A stretch of DNA of 60,000 bases from Symsagittifera roscoffensis (Eukaryota; Xenacoelomorpha; Acoela; Convolutidae), in contig NC_087066.1 in assembly GCF_963678635.1 (NCBI RefSeq), positions 64,001 through 124,000 on the forward strand, written 5' to 3'. The notes below the pieces were generated by a model that did not search any database, was not told the origin of the DNA, and saw only the letters and a list, made by a program, of their open reading frames with translations. Both the position numbers and the translations under genes were made by a program. Positions 39,850 through 50,800 of this stretch are shown here, one piece after another (positions within the stretch are counted from its first letter, which is position 1; each line of letters opens with the position of its first letter).

Positions 39850-41139
39850 CTAGATAGTTAACATTTCTTGATTGACAAATTTAGCAAAATGGCCCCGTTT
39901 GGCGCATTTAGAACAAGTTTTTTCTTTTGCGGGACGTGATTCTAGGTAGTTTTGTCCAAATTGGTTACCATATTTGTAACATTGCTTTAATGCGTGAAAA
40001 AATTGACTTCTTTGTTGACGAGATTGGCCTCCTCCATTTTGTGTACCTCGAGGATATCCGCGTCCCCGTAAGTTTCCACGGCCTCTTTGAATTGTCTGAT
40101 TGTTTGCGAAATTACCTCGTCCTCGTTGGTTGATATAGTGCACTGGTTCCTGTCTTGGTGTTGATACTTGCTTTCCGAACGGATTTATTTTCATAGTGCT
40201 GCTATGTTCGGTTCCCTTTTCTCTACGTATGGCATACTCGTACGCATCTTGTGGGCTTCTTGTTTGTGCAAGTATTTCTTTGGCTATCTTTTCATTTAGC
40301 ATATGAGCCGTAAACATATCTCGCACCCACTCATCATCTCTGTCCCCGAAATCGGCTCTTGACGCCAACTCGACTAGATCAGCCTGGAATTGTTCGAGGC
40401 TTTCAATCTTTTCCTTTTTTCTGCAAATAAAATTGTATCGTTCAAACGCGACAATCCTGGTTGTTACGAATATGTCCTTAAGAGTGGGGATTATCTCGCT
40501 TGTTTTTACTGTGTGTAGGACTAGGCCTGGTCGTTTTTGCTGTATTTGACTTTGTCCCTCGGCTCCCAGACAAAGAAAGATGTAACTTCTTAGTTTCGCG
40601 TCTGCTTCATCCCATCGGAACGAGTTAAAAAGAACTACCTTCTCTCTGGCTTTCATCCCGTGGTTCTCCCAACCGGTTCTCTTTTTTTGGTTGCGCACCT
40701 CCCGGTTTTTCTTTTGAGCTTCTGTCTCTCCAGTTATTTCAATCTCGTAAATTGGTTCTGTGGGTTCAACGAGCGCGGGTTTATTTCCTTGAAGGTTTCT
40801 TACCTCAATCCCGTCTTTAGCAAATACCGCTATCTCAAAAATCGCTGCCCACTTTGACCATTCCAGTGGTGGCTCGGCTGAGGCTTTCTCCCAGAACGGG
40901 TTGATGTTTAATGGGTTTTTCGAATACCCTGCTTGCTGCGCCATGTGATACCTCGGTGTATGAGCGTGACTATACTGAATCCGATTGATAAACATAATCT
41001 CGATGCGCGATTGAGAAACCAACTGTTGTTTACAAATATAAATTAGTGTCTGAATCTTGCTCAAGGACTTAACTCGACATGCCGCCGTATCAAGGTCAAC
41101 TGACCAAACAATATATAAACATGTCAAATTAACAAACAA
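39850..41139 (-). CDS. Gag of the degenerate Ty3/gypsy element, right copy
   Basis: The longest surviving frame of the element, 429 codons. The likely true start is the Met at residue ~66 (MAQQAGYSKNP); upstream codons look like read-through of leader. Residues ~90-290 form a Gag capsid-like region (EWSKWAAIFEIAVF, then FRWDEADAKLRSYIFLCLG), followed by Arg/Gly-rich RGRGN repeats and a zinc knuckle CSKCAKRGHFAKF whose last Cys is Val (CX2CX4HX4V), a lost ligand or a nearby frameshift. Role in the particle as nucleocapsid/capsid is from family knowledge. It is probably not expressed from an intact element. Confidence 0.75.
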   Translation of the reverse strand: MFVNLTCLYIVWSVDLDTAACRVKSLSKIQTLIYICKQQLVSQSRIEIMFINRIQYSHAHTPRYHMAQQAGYSKNPLNINPFWEKASAEPPLEWSKWAAIFEIAVFAKDGIEVRNLQGNKPALVEPTEPIYEIEITGETEAQKKNREVRNQKKRTGWENHGMKAREKVVLFNSFRWDEADAKLRSYIFLCLGAEGQSQIQQKRPGLVLHTVKTSEIIPTLKDIFVTTRIVAFERYNFICRKKEKIESLEQFQADLVELASRADFGDRDDEWVRDMFTAHMLNEKIAKEILAQTRSPQDAYEYAIRREKGTEHSSTMKINPFGKQVSTPRQEPVHYINQRGRGNFANNQTIQRGRGNLRGRGYPRGTQNGGGQSRQQRSQFFHALKQCYKYGNQFGQNYLESRPAKEKTCSKCAKRGHFAKFVNQEMLTI

Positions 41140-41863
41140 TCATAATGGTGTTTGAGTTTATTGATCCGTTCCTTTCAATCAAATTAAGAGTTTTAAAGGA
41201 CGAAAAATATGAAATTGCAAGCTTACTTTCCCCTTTTACAATTGGTGAATCCACATTTCCATCTTCCTCGGATATTGTAAAAACTGCAAGGGCTATCTGC
41301 ATAACCCAAGCTCTTATCATCTTTGCTTTTTAGAGTTTTAATGAAGTGTTCTTAATGATTAACAAGAATGAAAGCGGTAACTTTTTACTTTTTTGCAAAA
41401 AAAGGAAATACCCGCTTCAAATTTAACCTCGGAAAAGCGAATTAACAGTAGATTTTTTTCAACAAAGAAGAATCTCTCGAAAAACTTCAAAATCATTTCA
41501 AGTAACACAACAACAATTTTGAGGATGTACATTTTGCTGAAATTTCTCATAAACCCAAAATCAGCAGATCAGGGCTTCTTTATGATAAAATTTTGCTGCT
41601 GCGTGTAAAATTTTTGGATTGTTCGAACCTTTAAACTGGGTAGCTCGTCACAAAATTCATCATCTATCTTTCGATTTGATTGAATTGTTTAATGATCATA
41701 AGCATGGTCTCTTGCTAAATAGGCTGGCAAAAAACTACGCTTTGCACCTTGTTTTGCACATAATGCATAGCATAACACTTCAAATTAAGTGATGATTGTC
41801 CATATATTTGCTGTTAACTGGCATAAAAAACAACCTCGGAAGATCTTGAAATCCTCGGCGAAA
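41140..41863 (-). other. Spacer between gypsy Gag and CSPP1-like gene, right copy
   Basis: AT-rich, matches 34971-35689. It contains the 3' flank of the CSPP1-like gene. No further gene seen. Confidence 0.5.
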
Positions 41864-43576
41864 TTAGCTAAAAACTGATGTTGCAAATGGAGCTTTCAGT
41901 TCATATTGTTTCTCTGTCTGAGTTGCCATCGACAAGAGAGATAAGGCCGGCTCGTTCCGTGCATGTAATTGTGGCTGAGATATCGAAGTGGCGCAGGGTA
42001 ACTGAGAAATGAGAGGCGACTTCTCCTGCTGAAAGCCCTGTAGCAACTGACTGCCCAGTTTTGCCCGTCTGTGTCCAAATGGTCTGTCTGGGTAGGGTGC
42101 CCCATGGCCCTCTGGCTTCCAGAAGTAGGAGCTCATGGTGATCGAGTGCTGTCTCTTCTCCTGCATGTCTCGCTCTCTCTGCCGGTAATCGATCGAGTCT
42201 CTCTCCTCCACCTGACTGGTCAAATAGTCATGGTATCTTTTGGCCTCCAGTGGGTTCGGGTGTCTCACATCCAGCTTGTGTCGTGAAATGTCCGACAGAT
42301 TCCTAGGATCCGCAATCACTTCTCCGCTGGCGCTTCTCTTCGGGTAGCCGAATGCGTCCAGTTGTCTTATTTTTTCGGCCAAGTCCAGAGCTGACTCTCG
42401 TTTCTGTTGCTGCTGTATCTGCTGCTTCTGTCTCTCGTGAGCTACCATATTAGCTTTTAAATCTTGCAAGTAGTTTCTCTTGTTCGCCTCAAGTCGACTG
42501 TCTCTGTTCTCCTCCCAGTCCAGATTGTAGAAATCAGTCTTGAATTTGCCGGCTACTTTGGCATTCACTTCCCCTGTTCCCTGGTACAAAGGCGCTCCTG
42601 CTCCTGGCCTTCCCCATGGACTGAACAATTCACTGGTCTGGCGCTGTCTCGGAGTTCGTTTAGTGTCCTGTAGAAACTGGTTTTCTTCTTTCCTGTCTCT
42701 CATTTCGTCCTTCACTTCTGCCCCGATTGGCAGCAAGCCCAGTCGTGGATCTTCGGTGCCATACTGGCGGTGCTTCTCTGTGCCCTCCGGAATGCGCCAC
42801 TTGTCCCCTGGCCTCGTGTAGGACTGCAAGTCATAGTGTCTCACCACTGATCTGTCCGTGTACACTGGGTCTGTCTTCCGGTATCCCTGGTGCAGGTCCA
42901 CTCCAGTGTACGTGTCCAGTCCTCGCATGGAGGGCGGAGCTCCAGACCCAGTATGTCCGAAGTAGTCCACCCTCTTGTGCATTGCATTCATCACCTCCTC
43001 ACGCTCCTTTTCCAACTGTTTTTGACGCTGCTTCTCCTTTACCGCCTCGTCCAGTTCTCTGATGTATTCGTTCGTGTGTGAAATGTCTGCTATGTACCTG
43101 AATGCCTTCTCGTTAATGAAGTTTCCATCCTTGTGTGGCTGGAATCTGGTCTCTGGGTCCGACTTGAGATTCGTGATCTTGTTTCCCTCCTCGTCCCTCA
43201 GAGGAGCGCCCCCACCCGATGTTCCAAAGGTGGGGTAGAAGGGTCTGTTGGCCTCTGTCTCCAAAGAGCGTCTGTCATGTGTGTCGCGCCAGTTTCTCTC
43301 TGTGCGCGGGTAGTTCGGGTGCAGATTCAGTCTCTCGGGGGGACTGCCGGGGGGTCTGTGCTGTCCCTTCTCGTACATGGGGTAGCTCTTGAACCTGTCC
43401 TGCACTGTCTGCTGGTACAGCTCCTGCTCCTCCTGAGAGAGAGTGTTGGAAGTGTTCTGCAGCTGAGCAGTCGACTGGCTATCCCTCTCCACTCTCTTCA
43501 GCGAATCCTCAAGAGAGAAGTTGTCGATGTTCTTCCGCAGAGTCTTCGAACACTCTGCCGAACTGCGCTCGCCCAT
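41864..43576 (-). CDS. CSPP1-like protein with repeated GAP motifs (570 aa)
   Basis: An uninterrupted single-exon frame from ATG 43576. It is highly charged and helical, with Arg/Glu/Gln-rich coiled-coil stretches (residues ~160-190 and ~365-400), and four aromatic-Gly-Gly-Ala-Pro boxes: TFGTSGGGAPLRD (~115), YFGHTGSGAPP (~203), PWGRPGAGAPLY (~318) and YFWKPEGHGAPYP (~484). The first box, with its following GNKITNL, closely resembles the GGGAPLRD...GN.IT.L box of the centrosome and spindle pole associated protein CSPP1, a microtubule-lumen and cilium protein. A ciliary or centriolar microtubule role is therefore inferred; the rest of the protein does not match CSPP1 by eye, and it is about half its length. 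It lies 1.2 kb downstream of CNOT1 on the same strand. A partial duplicate is at 35690-37089. Confidence 0.75.
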   Translation of the reverse strand: MGERSSAECSKTLRKNIDNFSLEDSLKRVERDSQSTAQLQNTSNTLSQEEQELYQQTVQDRFKSYPMYEKGQHRPPGSPPERLNLHPNYPRTERNWRDTHDRRSLETEANRPFYPTFGTSGGGAPLRDEEGNKITNLKSDPETRFQPHKDGNFINEKAFRYIADISHTNEYIRELDEAVKEKQRQKQLEKEREEVMNAMHKRVDYFGHTGSGAPPSMRGLDTYTGVDLHQGYRKTDPVYTDRSVVRHYDLQSYTRPGDKWRIPEGTEKHRQYGTEDPRLGLLPIGAEVKDEMRDRKEENQFLQDTKRTPRQRQTSELFSPWGRPGAGAPLYQGTGEVNAKVAGKFKTDFYNLDWEENRDSRLEANKRNYLQDLKANMVAHERQKQQIQQQQKRESALDLAEKIRQLDAFGYPKRSASGEVIADPRNLSDISRHKLDVRHPNPLEAKRYHDYLTSQVEERDSIDYRQRERDMQEKRQHSITMSSYFWKPEGHGAPYPDRPFGHRRAKLGSQLLQGFQQEKSPLISQLPCATSISQPQLHARNEPALSLLSMATQTEKQYELKAPFATSVFS

Positions 43577-44029
43577 GTTTGAGTAAAGATTAACGCTGAA
43601 TTTTTAATCTATGCAAAAGCTTCAAAAAATACAGTGCGTAAATAACTTTGAAACAGCTACTCGTATGAATTTTGGTTAAATGTTTGTTGGTCGTTAAGAA
43701 CAGTTTTGCAGTAGACTACTCGTTATATTCAGAATCCAGCTCAAATAGCTTGACAAAAAAGCAGTAAAAAGAACGTGTTCTCTTGCATCAATCGCAGTTA
43801 AAGAAAAAATGAACAGCATAACTAAAGCGTACAGACTCAGTTATTATAACAAATCAACAGTATTTCTTCAAAAATAAGGAGTTTGATCAAATTAAATTAG
43901 CAACATCATCTGCATTTCCAACTGCCATTTTCCATATACTTGCCCACAAAAATAAGCACAAGTAGGTTGTTTGAAAACACTTAAATTATGAGAGCAAAGA
44001 AATTAACAGGGACAAGATTATTCATAAAT
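43577..44029. other. Intergenic region upstream of the CSPP1-like gene
   Basis: AT-rich, expected to hold the CSPP1-like promoter and the end of the CNOT1 transcript. No specific site identified. Confidence 0.4.
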
Positions 44030-44358
44030 CAGGGTGGCCACGGTATCCAAAAATCGCTGGCACTGATAAAAATAAACGCCTGGCACAAATATTTTTCGCT
44101 TTTTCCCTCCTTTTGACACAACTTTTAGCACAAATAAAACCAGTTAACATGTCGAAAATTATTTTGTGAGAACGTTTCAGAAATAAATTTCTCAGAAGAA
44201 TGTTTTACAAATCATATCAGCATAACTTAGATTCAAAATTTATATCGTTCGAAGCTTTTGATAATTTTGTGAACAAATGCGACTAAGAATTTTTGGCACT
44301 GATAATAATTTGCTGGCACTGATATGGCACTGACCGCACTGATACCATGGCCCCCCTG
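44030..44358. mobile_element. hAT-like non-autonomous element (MITE), 329 bp
   Basis: The ends CAGGGTGGCCACGGTAT (44030-44046) and ATACCATGGCCCCCCTG (44342-44358) are imperfect inverted repeats, and the CAGGG-TGGCCA start is typical of hAT transposon ends. The interior repeats TGGCACTGAT several times near both ends (subterminal repeats, as hAT transposases often bind). No coding capacity. An 8-bp target duplication is not visible, so it may be old or the class may be wrong. Confidence 0.55.
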
Positions 44359-44809
44359 TAAAAACTTTATGTAGTTCATGAACACGTGCGAAATATTGAA
44401 CTTACAAATTGACGTAAGTTCGTTAAGAGGTCAAATTAAGTTTGTTCTCACTGAAATGAAGCGTCATTGCGCATGAGATATTGACAACATCACATAATTG
44501 AATGTTAGATTAAAACTTTTACCCACACGCAAAGGCAAAATTGTCCAGACAAGGATTGTCTAGAGATAGCGCAAAATATATTGAGAAACTAGAGTGTAGA
44601 TAGGAATTAACAATTTTCCTCTCGAAACGAATTTAAAAGGAATTACTCCAACACTCATCAACAGTAAAAACACGGAGACTTAAAACACTACACTGCAACA
44701 TGGCCGCATCCTTTTCAATCGAAAGAAGTTTCATGAGTTTCAGCTTCATTTTTGAAGAGTTCAATTTCAGTTCAGTCTATATTTTATGTTCAGCCACTTT
44801 CGTGATTTC

Positions 44810-47800
44810 CTAGCCACTGTTTGTGTGGCCTTCACTGTTGTTCACTGTAACAGCCTGTATGATGTTGGCTGATGAGGGCGACACCACTTGGTCATTGCGC
44901 ACCTGTTGTGTGGAGGAGGCGGCGGCGGGGGGACAGGCCAGAGTCACATTAGTAGACTGCACTGCTCCCCCAGCTGCATTTGTCCCCGATCCTCCACCAG
45001 TGTTGCCGGCCGGACCCACACCACTGGCACTCGCTGTACTACTGACGTTCACAGCAGATGCGGAAGCTGCAGAGGGCGGGAGACTAAGGGCACCGCCGGA
45101 GGGAATCCCAGATCCCCCCTGAGACGGGACGACTGCTGGTCCCCCACCACCCCCCTCCTTCCTCTGCATGCAACTCTTGGCCACCGAGTCAAACAGTCTG
45201 AAAGCAAACGAAAACTACGCATTTAAACGATAGTCAACAGACAGTCGGAAAAAAGTCATTGAACGCAAGTAAAAAGAAAAAAATACTGACTTGTTTTCCA
45301 AAAAACATTAACTTTTGAAATTCAAAGAAAACATTGACTGTCCTTAAAGCTCTTTGAATTTCTAGAATAATTAATTATTCACACTTTTTTTAAAAATAAC
45401 TCAACTTGATAACACTGGATTTATGGATAAACTTTTTACTCCGCTGGGAAATCTGAAAATCAATTTCCACTTTCGAAAAGAAACTAGAAGTCGATCAGGT
45501 TTTTCGTGATCTTTTTACTTTTGCTGTACGATAGCCGAGTTTGCCTTCATTTTAACAGAGGAAATGAGCTGAACTTGAGATTAAATCAAAAGTCAAATCC
45601 GAAAAAGCTGATTTCAGCATGAACAAGCTTCGCGGCTTTTTCCTGAAAAAAAATCATCACGACCTATATTAAGAGTTTGAACTACGTTCATCGACTTTCG
45701 TTGAAAACTTTTAAAACCAATTAACAAAAAAAAGCAAGAGCTCCGCTACGTCTCGCATTCGATCCTGCGACCTAGAGATTATGAGTTGCAAGCACTAGCC
45801 ACTCAGACACGGGAAGATTAACAAATCGCATACACTAGCCACAAAAAACAGATGCTATCAAATATCCAACGGTACAGATCGTGACTATAGCAAAATTGCC
45901 ACCAAACGAGCGTTTTAATTTGCGAGTTGGGTGGAAAGAACAATTTTCGTACTGTTACACTATTCTCGCAAGTTCTATAGTGTAAATTTGACGAGTATCT
46001 GATAAGCAGACATGGTTAAACACAGAGGCGAAGTTGTACTTCGCATACACAAGCAAAAATATGACCAGTAACTCTACTGGGGAAAACTGAATGAGTAAGA
46101 CTTTGAGACTACAAAATTTCTTGAGAGACGCATGCTAATTATGAGTCAACATAATTGCTAAGTGACGCAAGCAAATTATGACGCATTAGCAGTACCAGTA
46201 AATTTAAAAAAAAAAGAAATTTACCAAGTAACATGCCTCAATTTATAGATCAGACGCATTTTAACTAGAATACGAAAAAGTTCAATGAAACATCCGACCC
46301 TGACCAGGTTCGAAACCTCTTGTTTTGCTGCTGGTCTCCTTATCTACCTCTACGCTACAGATCCATCATGCCTTGAAGCTGAAGTGCTATAAGTAATATA
46401 ATAGTCTGTGTTATTATCTTTAGCATTGGCTGTACTTACGAAATGATCACATTTAGTCGCAACAATATTCGCGACTTAGGTAAATAGGCTTGCTTGTAAA
46501 AATATATTTATTGGTTGACGAAAGTGCTACTTCGAGAATATGATTCAGTTGGACAAGTTAATTACAGGAAAAAATATATAATCCGGAGTGATAACGTTGG
46601 AAAAGAGTGATGAACTCAAAAAAAACTGATTTTTTTTTGAAAAAATCCCTAGCTTCGAATATCGGAGAAAAAAATAGACGTCCCTAAACCTCTTCGAATT
46701 TCTTAGAACAATTAACAATTTTTCATAAAAATAAATCAATTTGAGCAAACTGGATCAATAGGTAACCATCTTATATCACTGGGAAATCTGGCAATCAAAT
46801 TCCACTTTCGAAACTGGAAGTCGATCACGTTTTTCGTGACCTTGACACTTATGCTTTTTGATAGCGGAATTTGCCTTCCTTATAACAAAAAAATGAACTG
46901 AATTTACAAAGAAATCAGAAGTCAAACCGCGGAAAAGTAAATTTGAGCCTGAAAAAAAAAAATTCATCGCGACATATATAAGAGTAAGAACTGCTTTTAT
47001 TGACTCCTAAAAAACAGTAAACGTAGTTCCACAAAAAACAGGTCCTGGCCGGATTCAAACCAGAACTCGGATTCATCGTCTCAAGTAACAGTTACCTCTA
47101 CGCCAGATGTGTTGTATGGTTGATTGAATTTGAATTTATCATGAAGCAAGTTGGGAAAAAGTTGTTAACGGGACAAATGTCCAGTACCCGGTTGCAACAC
47201 CCTTAATCGCAATGGTAAATAAATGTTTTAATACTGCCTTCTGTAGTTATAAGAGCATTTGGAGACTTTGTGAAAAAAAAACAATCATCACGACCTATAA
47301 GTGAAAATAAAATCACTTCGTTAGTTTACAATTAATCATTTAAGACTCTTCAACTTCCTGAGCACTTGATTTATTCATCTTATTTCAATCCAGTGCTGAC
47401 TCACTTTTCAATTTCGGGGGCGCAGCGAACGAACTCGTGCTGCCAGAACTTGAAGTTGGGGTTGTTGATGAGTTCTATGAATGTGATGAGGAGACCCCAG
47501 GGGTGTGGTCTGTTCACGATCACTCTCTCCAGCAGAACACGCGTGATCTGCTCCTGAATGTGTTCCGAGTGGGCCTCTGCGAAAAGGTAGAGCAGCACAC
47601 AGCTGAAGTAGTGGGTGTGGTTGTTCGGGTAGCGCAGATGGTTGGCAATCGCATTGAGAAACAGGTAGCGACCTTAAAACACACACACACACAACTGAGT
47701 TACTCTCATACTCTCAGTCACTCATACCCAAGAAAGAAATAGAGGTGAGAGAGTACCTTCGGTGTCCAGAGATACTGCCAGGTGTTGGTACACATCCATG

Positions 47801-50800
47801 TGTGGGGAGTACTGGATGGCGTTGATCTGTGGCATCTTGCCCGCAGACTGGATCACAGTGATGGCAGACACGCCCACGTACAACACCACTGCATTCATCA
47901 GCTGCACATTGTACCTGCACAACACAGCACATTGCAACATCACACATCAATACACAACACAAATGAACTCAAACTTTAAATTATTTTTAACTCTTTGCCC
48001 GACCAAATCATTCATTTTATCTCTAGCTAGATACAAGTTCGCTTATTCCGCTAGGTAACTTTTTTTATTCCTCTGGAAAATCTCGAAACTGAATCCTACT
48101 CTCGAAACTAGAAATCGTTCAAGACTTTTTTCTCACCATTTCCACGTAGGTATTTCGAGAGCGCTATTTTCGTAACTTTCAGCAGATGAATTTGAATTGA
48201 ACTCAAGAGCAGATATACTAAAGCATTAAAAATGCTTTAATATGTATGAATGCATATCTGAAGTTATTAAAGCATTCAACGCTTTTTTCTGAGCAACTTA
48301 GAGTCTCACGTTCTCGCCTCTACTCAACGTGCCCTTGAAATATTGCTAACACAAGCCGCCAATGATTCAGCTATAGATAATAAATTGCCGATGCTAAGCA
48401 GCAAAAATGCCACGAAATATGAAAAAAAAACTACTGCTACGTCCGGTGTTGAACCTCCGACCAGTAGATTAGGAGTCAAACACTAGCCACGAATAAAGTA
48501 GAGGAACTTCCAATGCTACCGATTCTGATTATAGCAAAAGTGTCACTAAATGAAAGCTTTTATTTGGGAGGTTAGATTGGAAAAAGTAGAGTCATACTAA
48601 TACAAGTAATTTTTTTGATTTCGCTGGGAAATCTGAAAATTATATTACACTTTCGAAACCAGAAGACCATCATGTCTTGCGTGATCTTTACACTTTTAAT
48701 ATTCAACAATTGAGTTTGCCTTCCGTTTAACAAAATAATCAATTGAAATTTAAAAAAAATCTAAATCGAACAGCAAAAAAAAATAGAGCGTGAGCACATT
48801 TTAAAACATTTCCTGAAAAAAATCATCACGACTCAAATAAAGAGTCTTCACTACGTTCATCGACTCTCGATCAATTTACGAAATTAGAGCAATTTATCAA
48901 TGACATCAGTTTTCTGTCTCTTGACATACCGCATGCCTGGTTCAGAGGACACCTGCAGGTCATTCCTCAGTTTGCTCAGGAACTCTACGGGAGAACGACT
49001 CTTCAGGTAGAGGTCAAGGTCTTTCCGCAGTGCACTGGGGATGCCGGCGGCGAAGTTGTGCAGGATGCGCGGCGCATATTTGATGTCCGACAGTTGATCC
49101 ACCTGCAAAACACGACAACACAAGGCAGTCAGTTAATCAACCATCAATACAAAATATAGATACTTTATACTAGGTCTATGTTTGCATCGGTAGATTACAC
49201 AAAGGTCAACCTTTTAAGGCTCAAACTTGTTTTAACTGTGCTAACAGATAACTAAAAATGATACATCAAGTGTCGAGTGTTCAGTTTGTACTTTTACAGA
49301 GTAGTGAAGTGTTGACTAGCCTTGAGGTCTGGCGTGAATGGGTCGGGGAGCCGCATGTGTCTGGGGAATGCGGACAGGATGAGGTTGCGCATCTGGATGC
49401 AGTTGGGTGGGATGACGTCAGCAAAGACGTAGTGATGGTCACAGAGGAACTCTGGGAAGTCATGCAGCAGCACCAGCAGCACCCGAAGTGTCCCCTGTTG
49501 TGCAACAAGGCCAAACATAGGAACACTCATTGGAGACTTTCACTCGTTTGACTCCTATTGGAGTAAAAAAAAACACAATATCGGCCTTTCTTTTTAATCA
49601 AAACCAATCTAAGCACGTACTTGGACTTTCTTGTCCGACTAAAGCATGTCCTGAGATCTTCAGTTTAACAGAAGAAAGAAATCTGGTTACGAATACCTTG
49701 TAGAGCAGCTGCACTGGCTTAGTTAGCTCAGCATTGCGCAGGAAGGGAGCGAGGAAGCGGAACTGGTCTATGAGCAGCTGAGCATACATGGCCCACGCCT
49801 TCTGCTGGGGAGTGAGGTGCAACATCCTGGCGATGAAGATTCTGTTGCTGATCAGTTCCAGCCAAGCATAGGCAAAGCCAGGCGCCTTACTGGGTCGCAA
49901 CACATGCAGGGCATAGCTGAACGCAGTCAGCACCTACAAAACAAACCAATAACTCTAAAAACACCTGTTAAAACTTCAAGGCTAAACACATGCTCTTGAT
50001 AATATATCAAACCATATAAAGAATATTCCGAGTTCACCATTTTTTTTTTCAGAAAAGTTTGAAATCCAAAATATCAGTAGTCTACGCAGCCCATTTTTCC
50101 CTTTTCAGTTTTGGATCACGAAACAACATTTCTACGCATTCTACGCAAAGAAGGTCCACGCATTTGAAAAACAAGCTTGAGCTGCTTAATGTACACTACA
50201 TGATCTTTAGAAGTCGATCACGTTTTTCGTGACCTTTACATTTTTCTGTTCGGTAGTGGAGTTTACCTCCATTTTAACAAGGGAAATGAAGGGAGCTTGA
50301 AAAAAAAACGAAAGTCCAATTGCGAAAAATCAAACTTGAGCGTAAACAAATTTTAAAGACTTTCCAGAAAAAAAAACTCCCAGACCCATTTAAGAATACT
50401 CAATACGTTCATTATAATTGACACTTTTTTGATGAGAGTAACTCATTTGAATCAAAATGTCACTTGGTAAAGTTAAAAAATAGCCAACAGGTAGTTAGAA
50501 AAGATTCAATTTGGAACCTAATCCAAACTACATTTTATTATTTATTATTTAGACATTTGCCTTCTTTAGCTGAGTTTACCTTCATTTTATTGAAAAAAAA
50601 ACAGAGAAGAAGCTTCAATCAATTCGAGTACACAAGCAAAAATACGGCAAAAGCGACTCAAAACGGGCAAAGAAAAAATGGAAAGTAAACAGAATTCTTG
50701 AAATACTACAAAAACTTTTATGCGCCGTATTCGAAACACAGTTATAGAAATTGCGAAATTTACTTCCTCCAAGCTGCGCCATGTGCTCTTGCAGATAGTC

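Larger units (their letters stand above)
37090..42967. repeat. Segmental duplication, right unit
   Basis: Right unit of the tandem duplication. Its right end continues into the intact 5' part of the CSPP1-like gene, so this is the parental arrangement for the gene. Array anchors lie at 37115, 37468 and 37545, giving the same spacing pattern (353, 77) as in the left unit. Confidence 0.85.

Noticed and set aside
42540-43582. Plus-strand frames opposite the CSPP1-like gene
   Set aside because: Antisense shadows; the minus-strand frame has recognisable motifs and spans the full length.
47041-47110. A functional tRNA gene in a CNOT1 intron
   Set aside because: A and B boxes are present, but the acceptor stem does not pair and similar decayed copies recur, so it is a tRNA-derived repeat.
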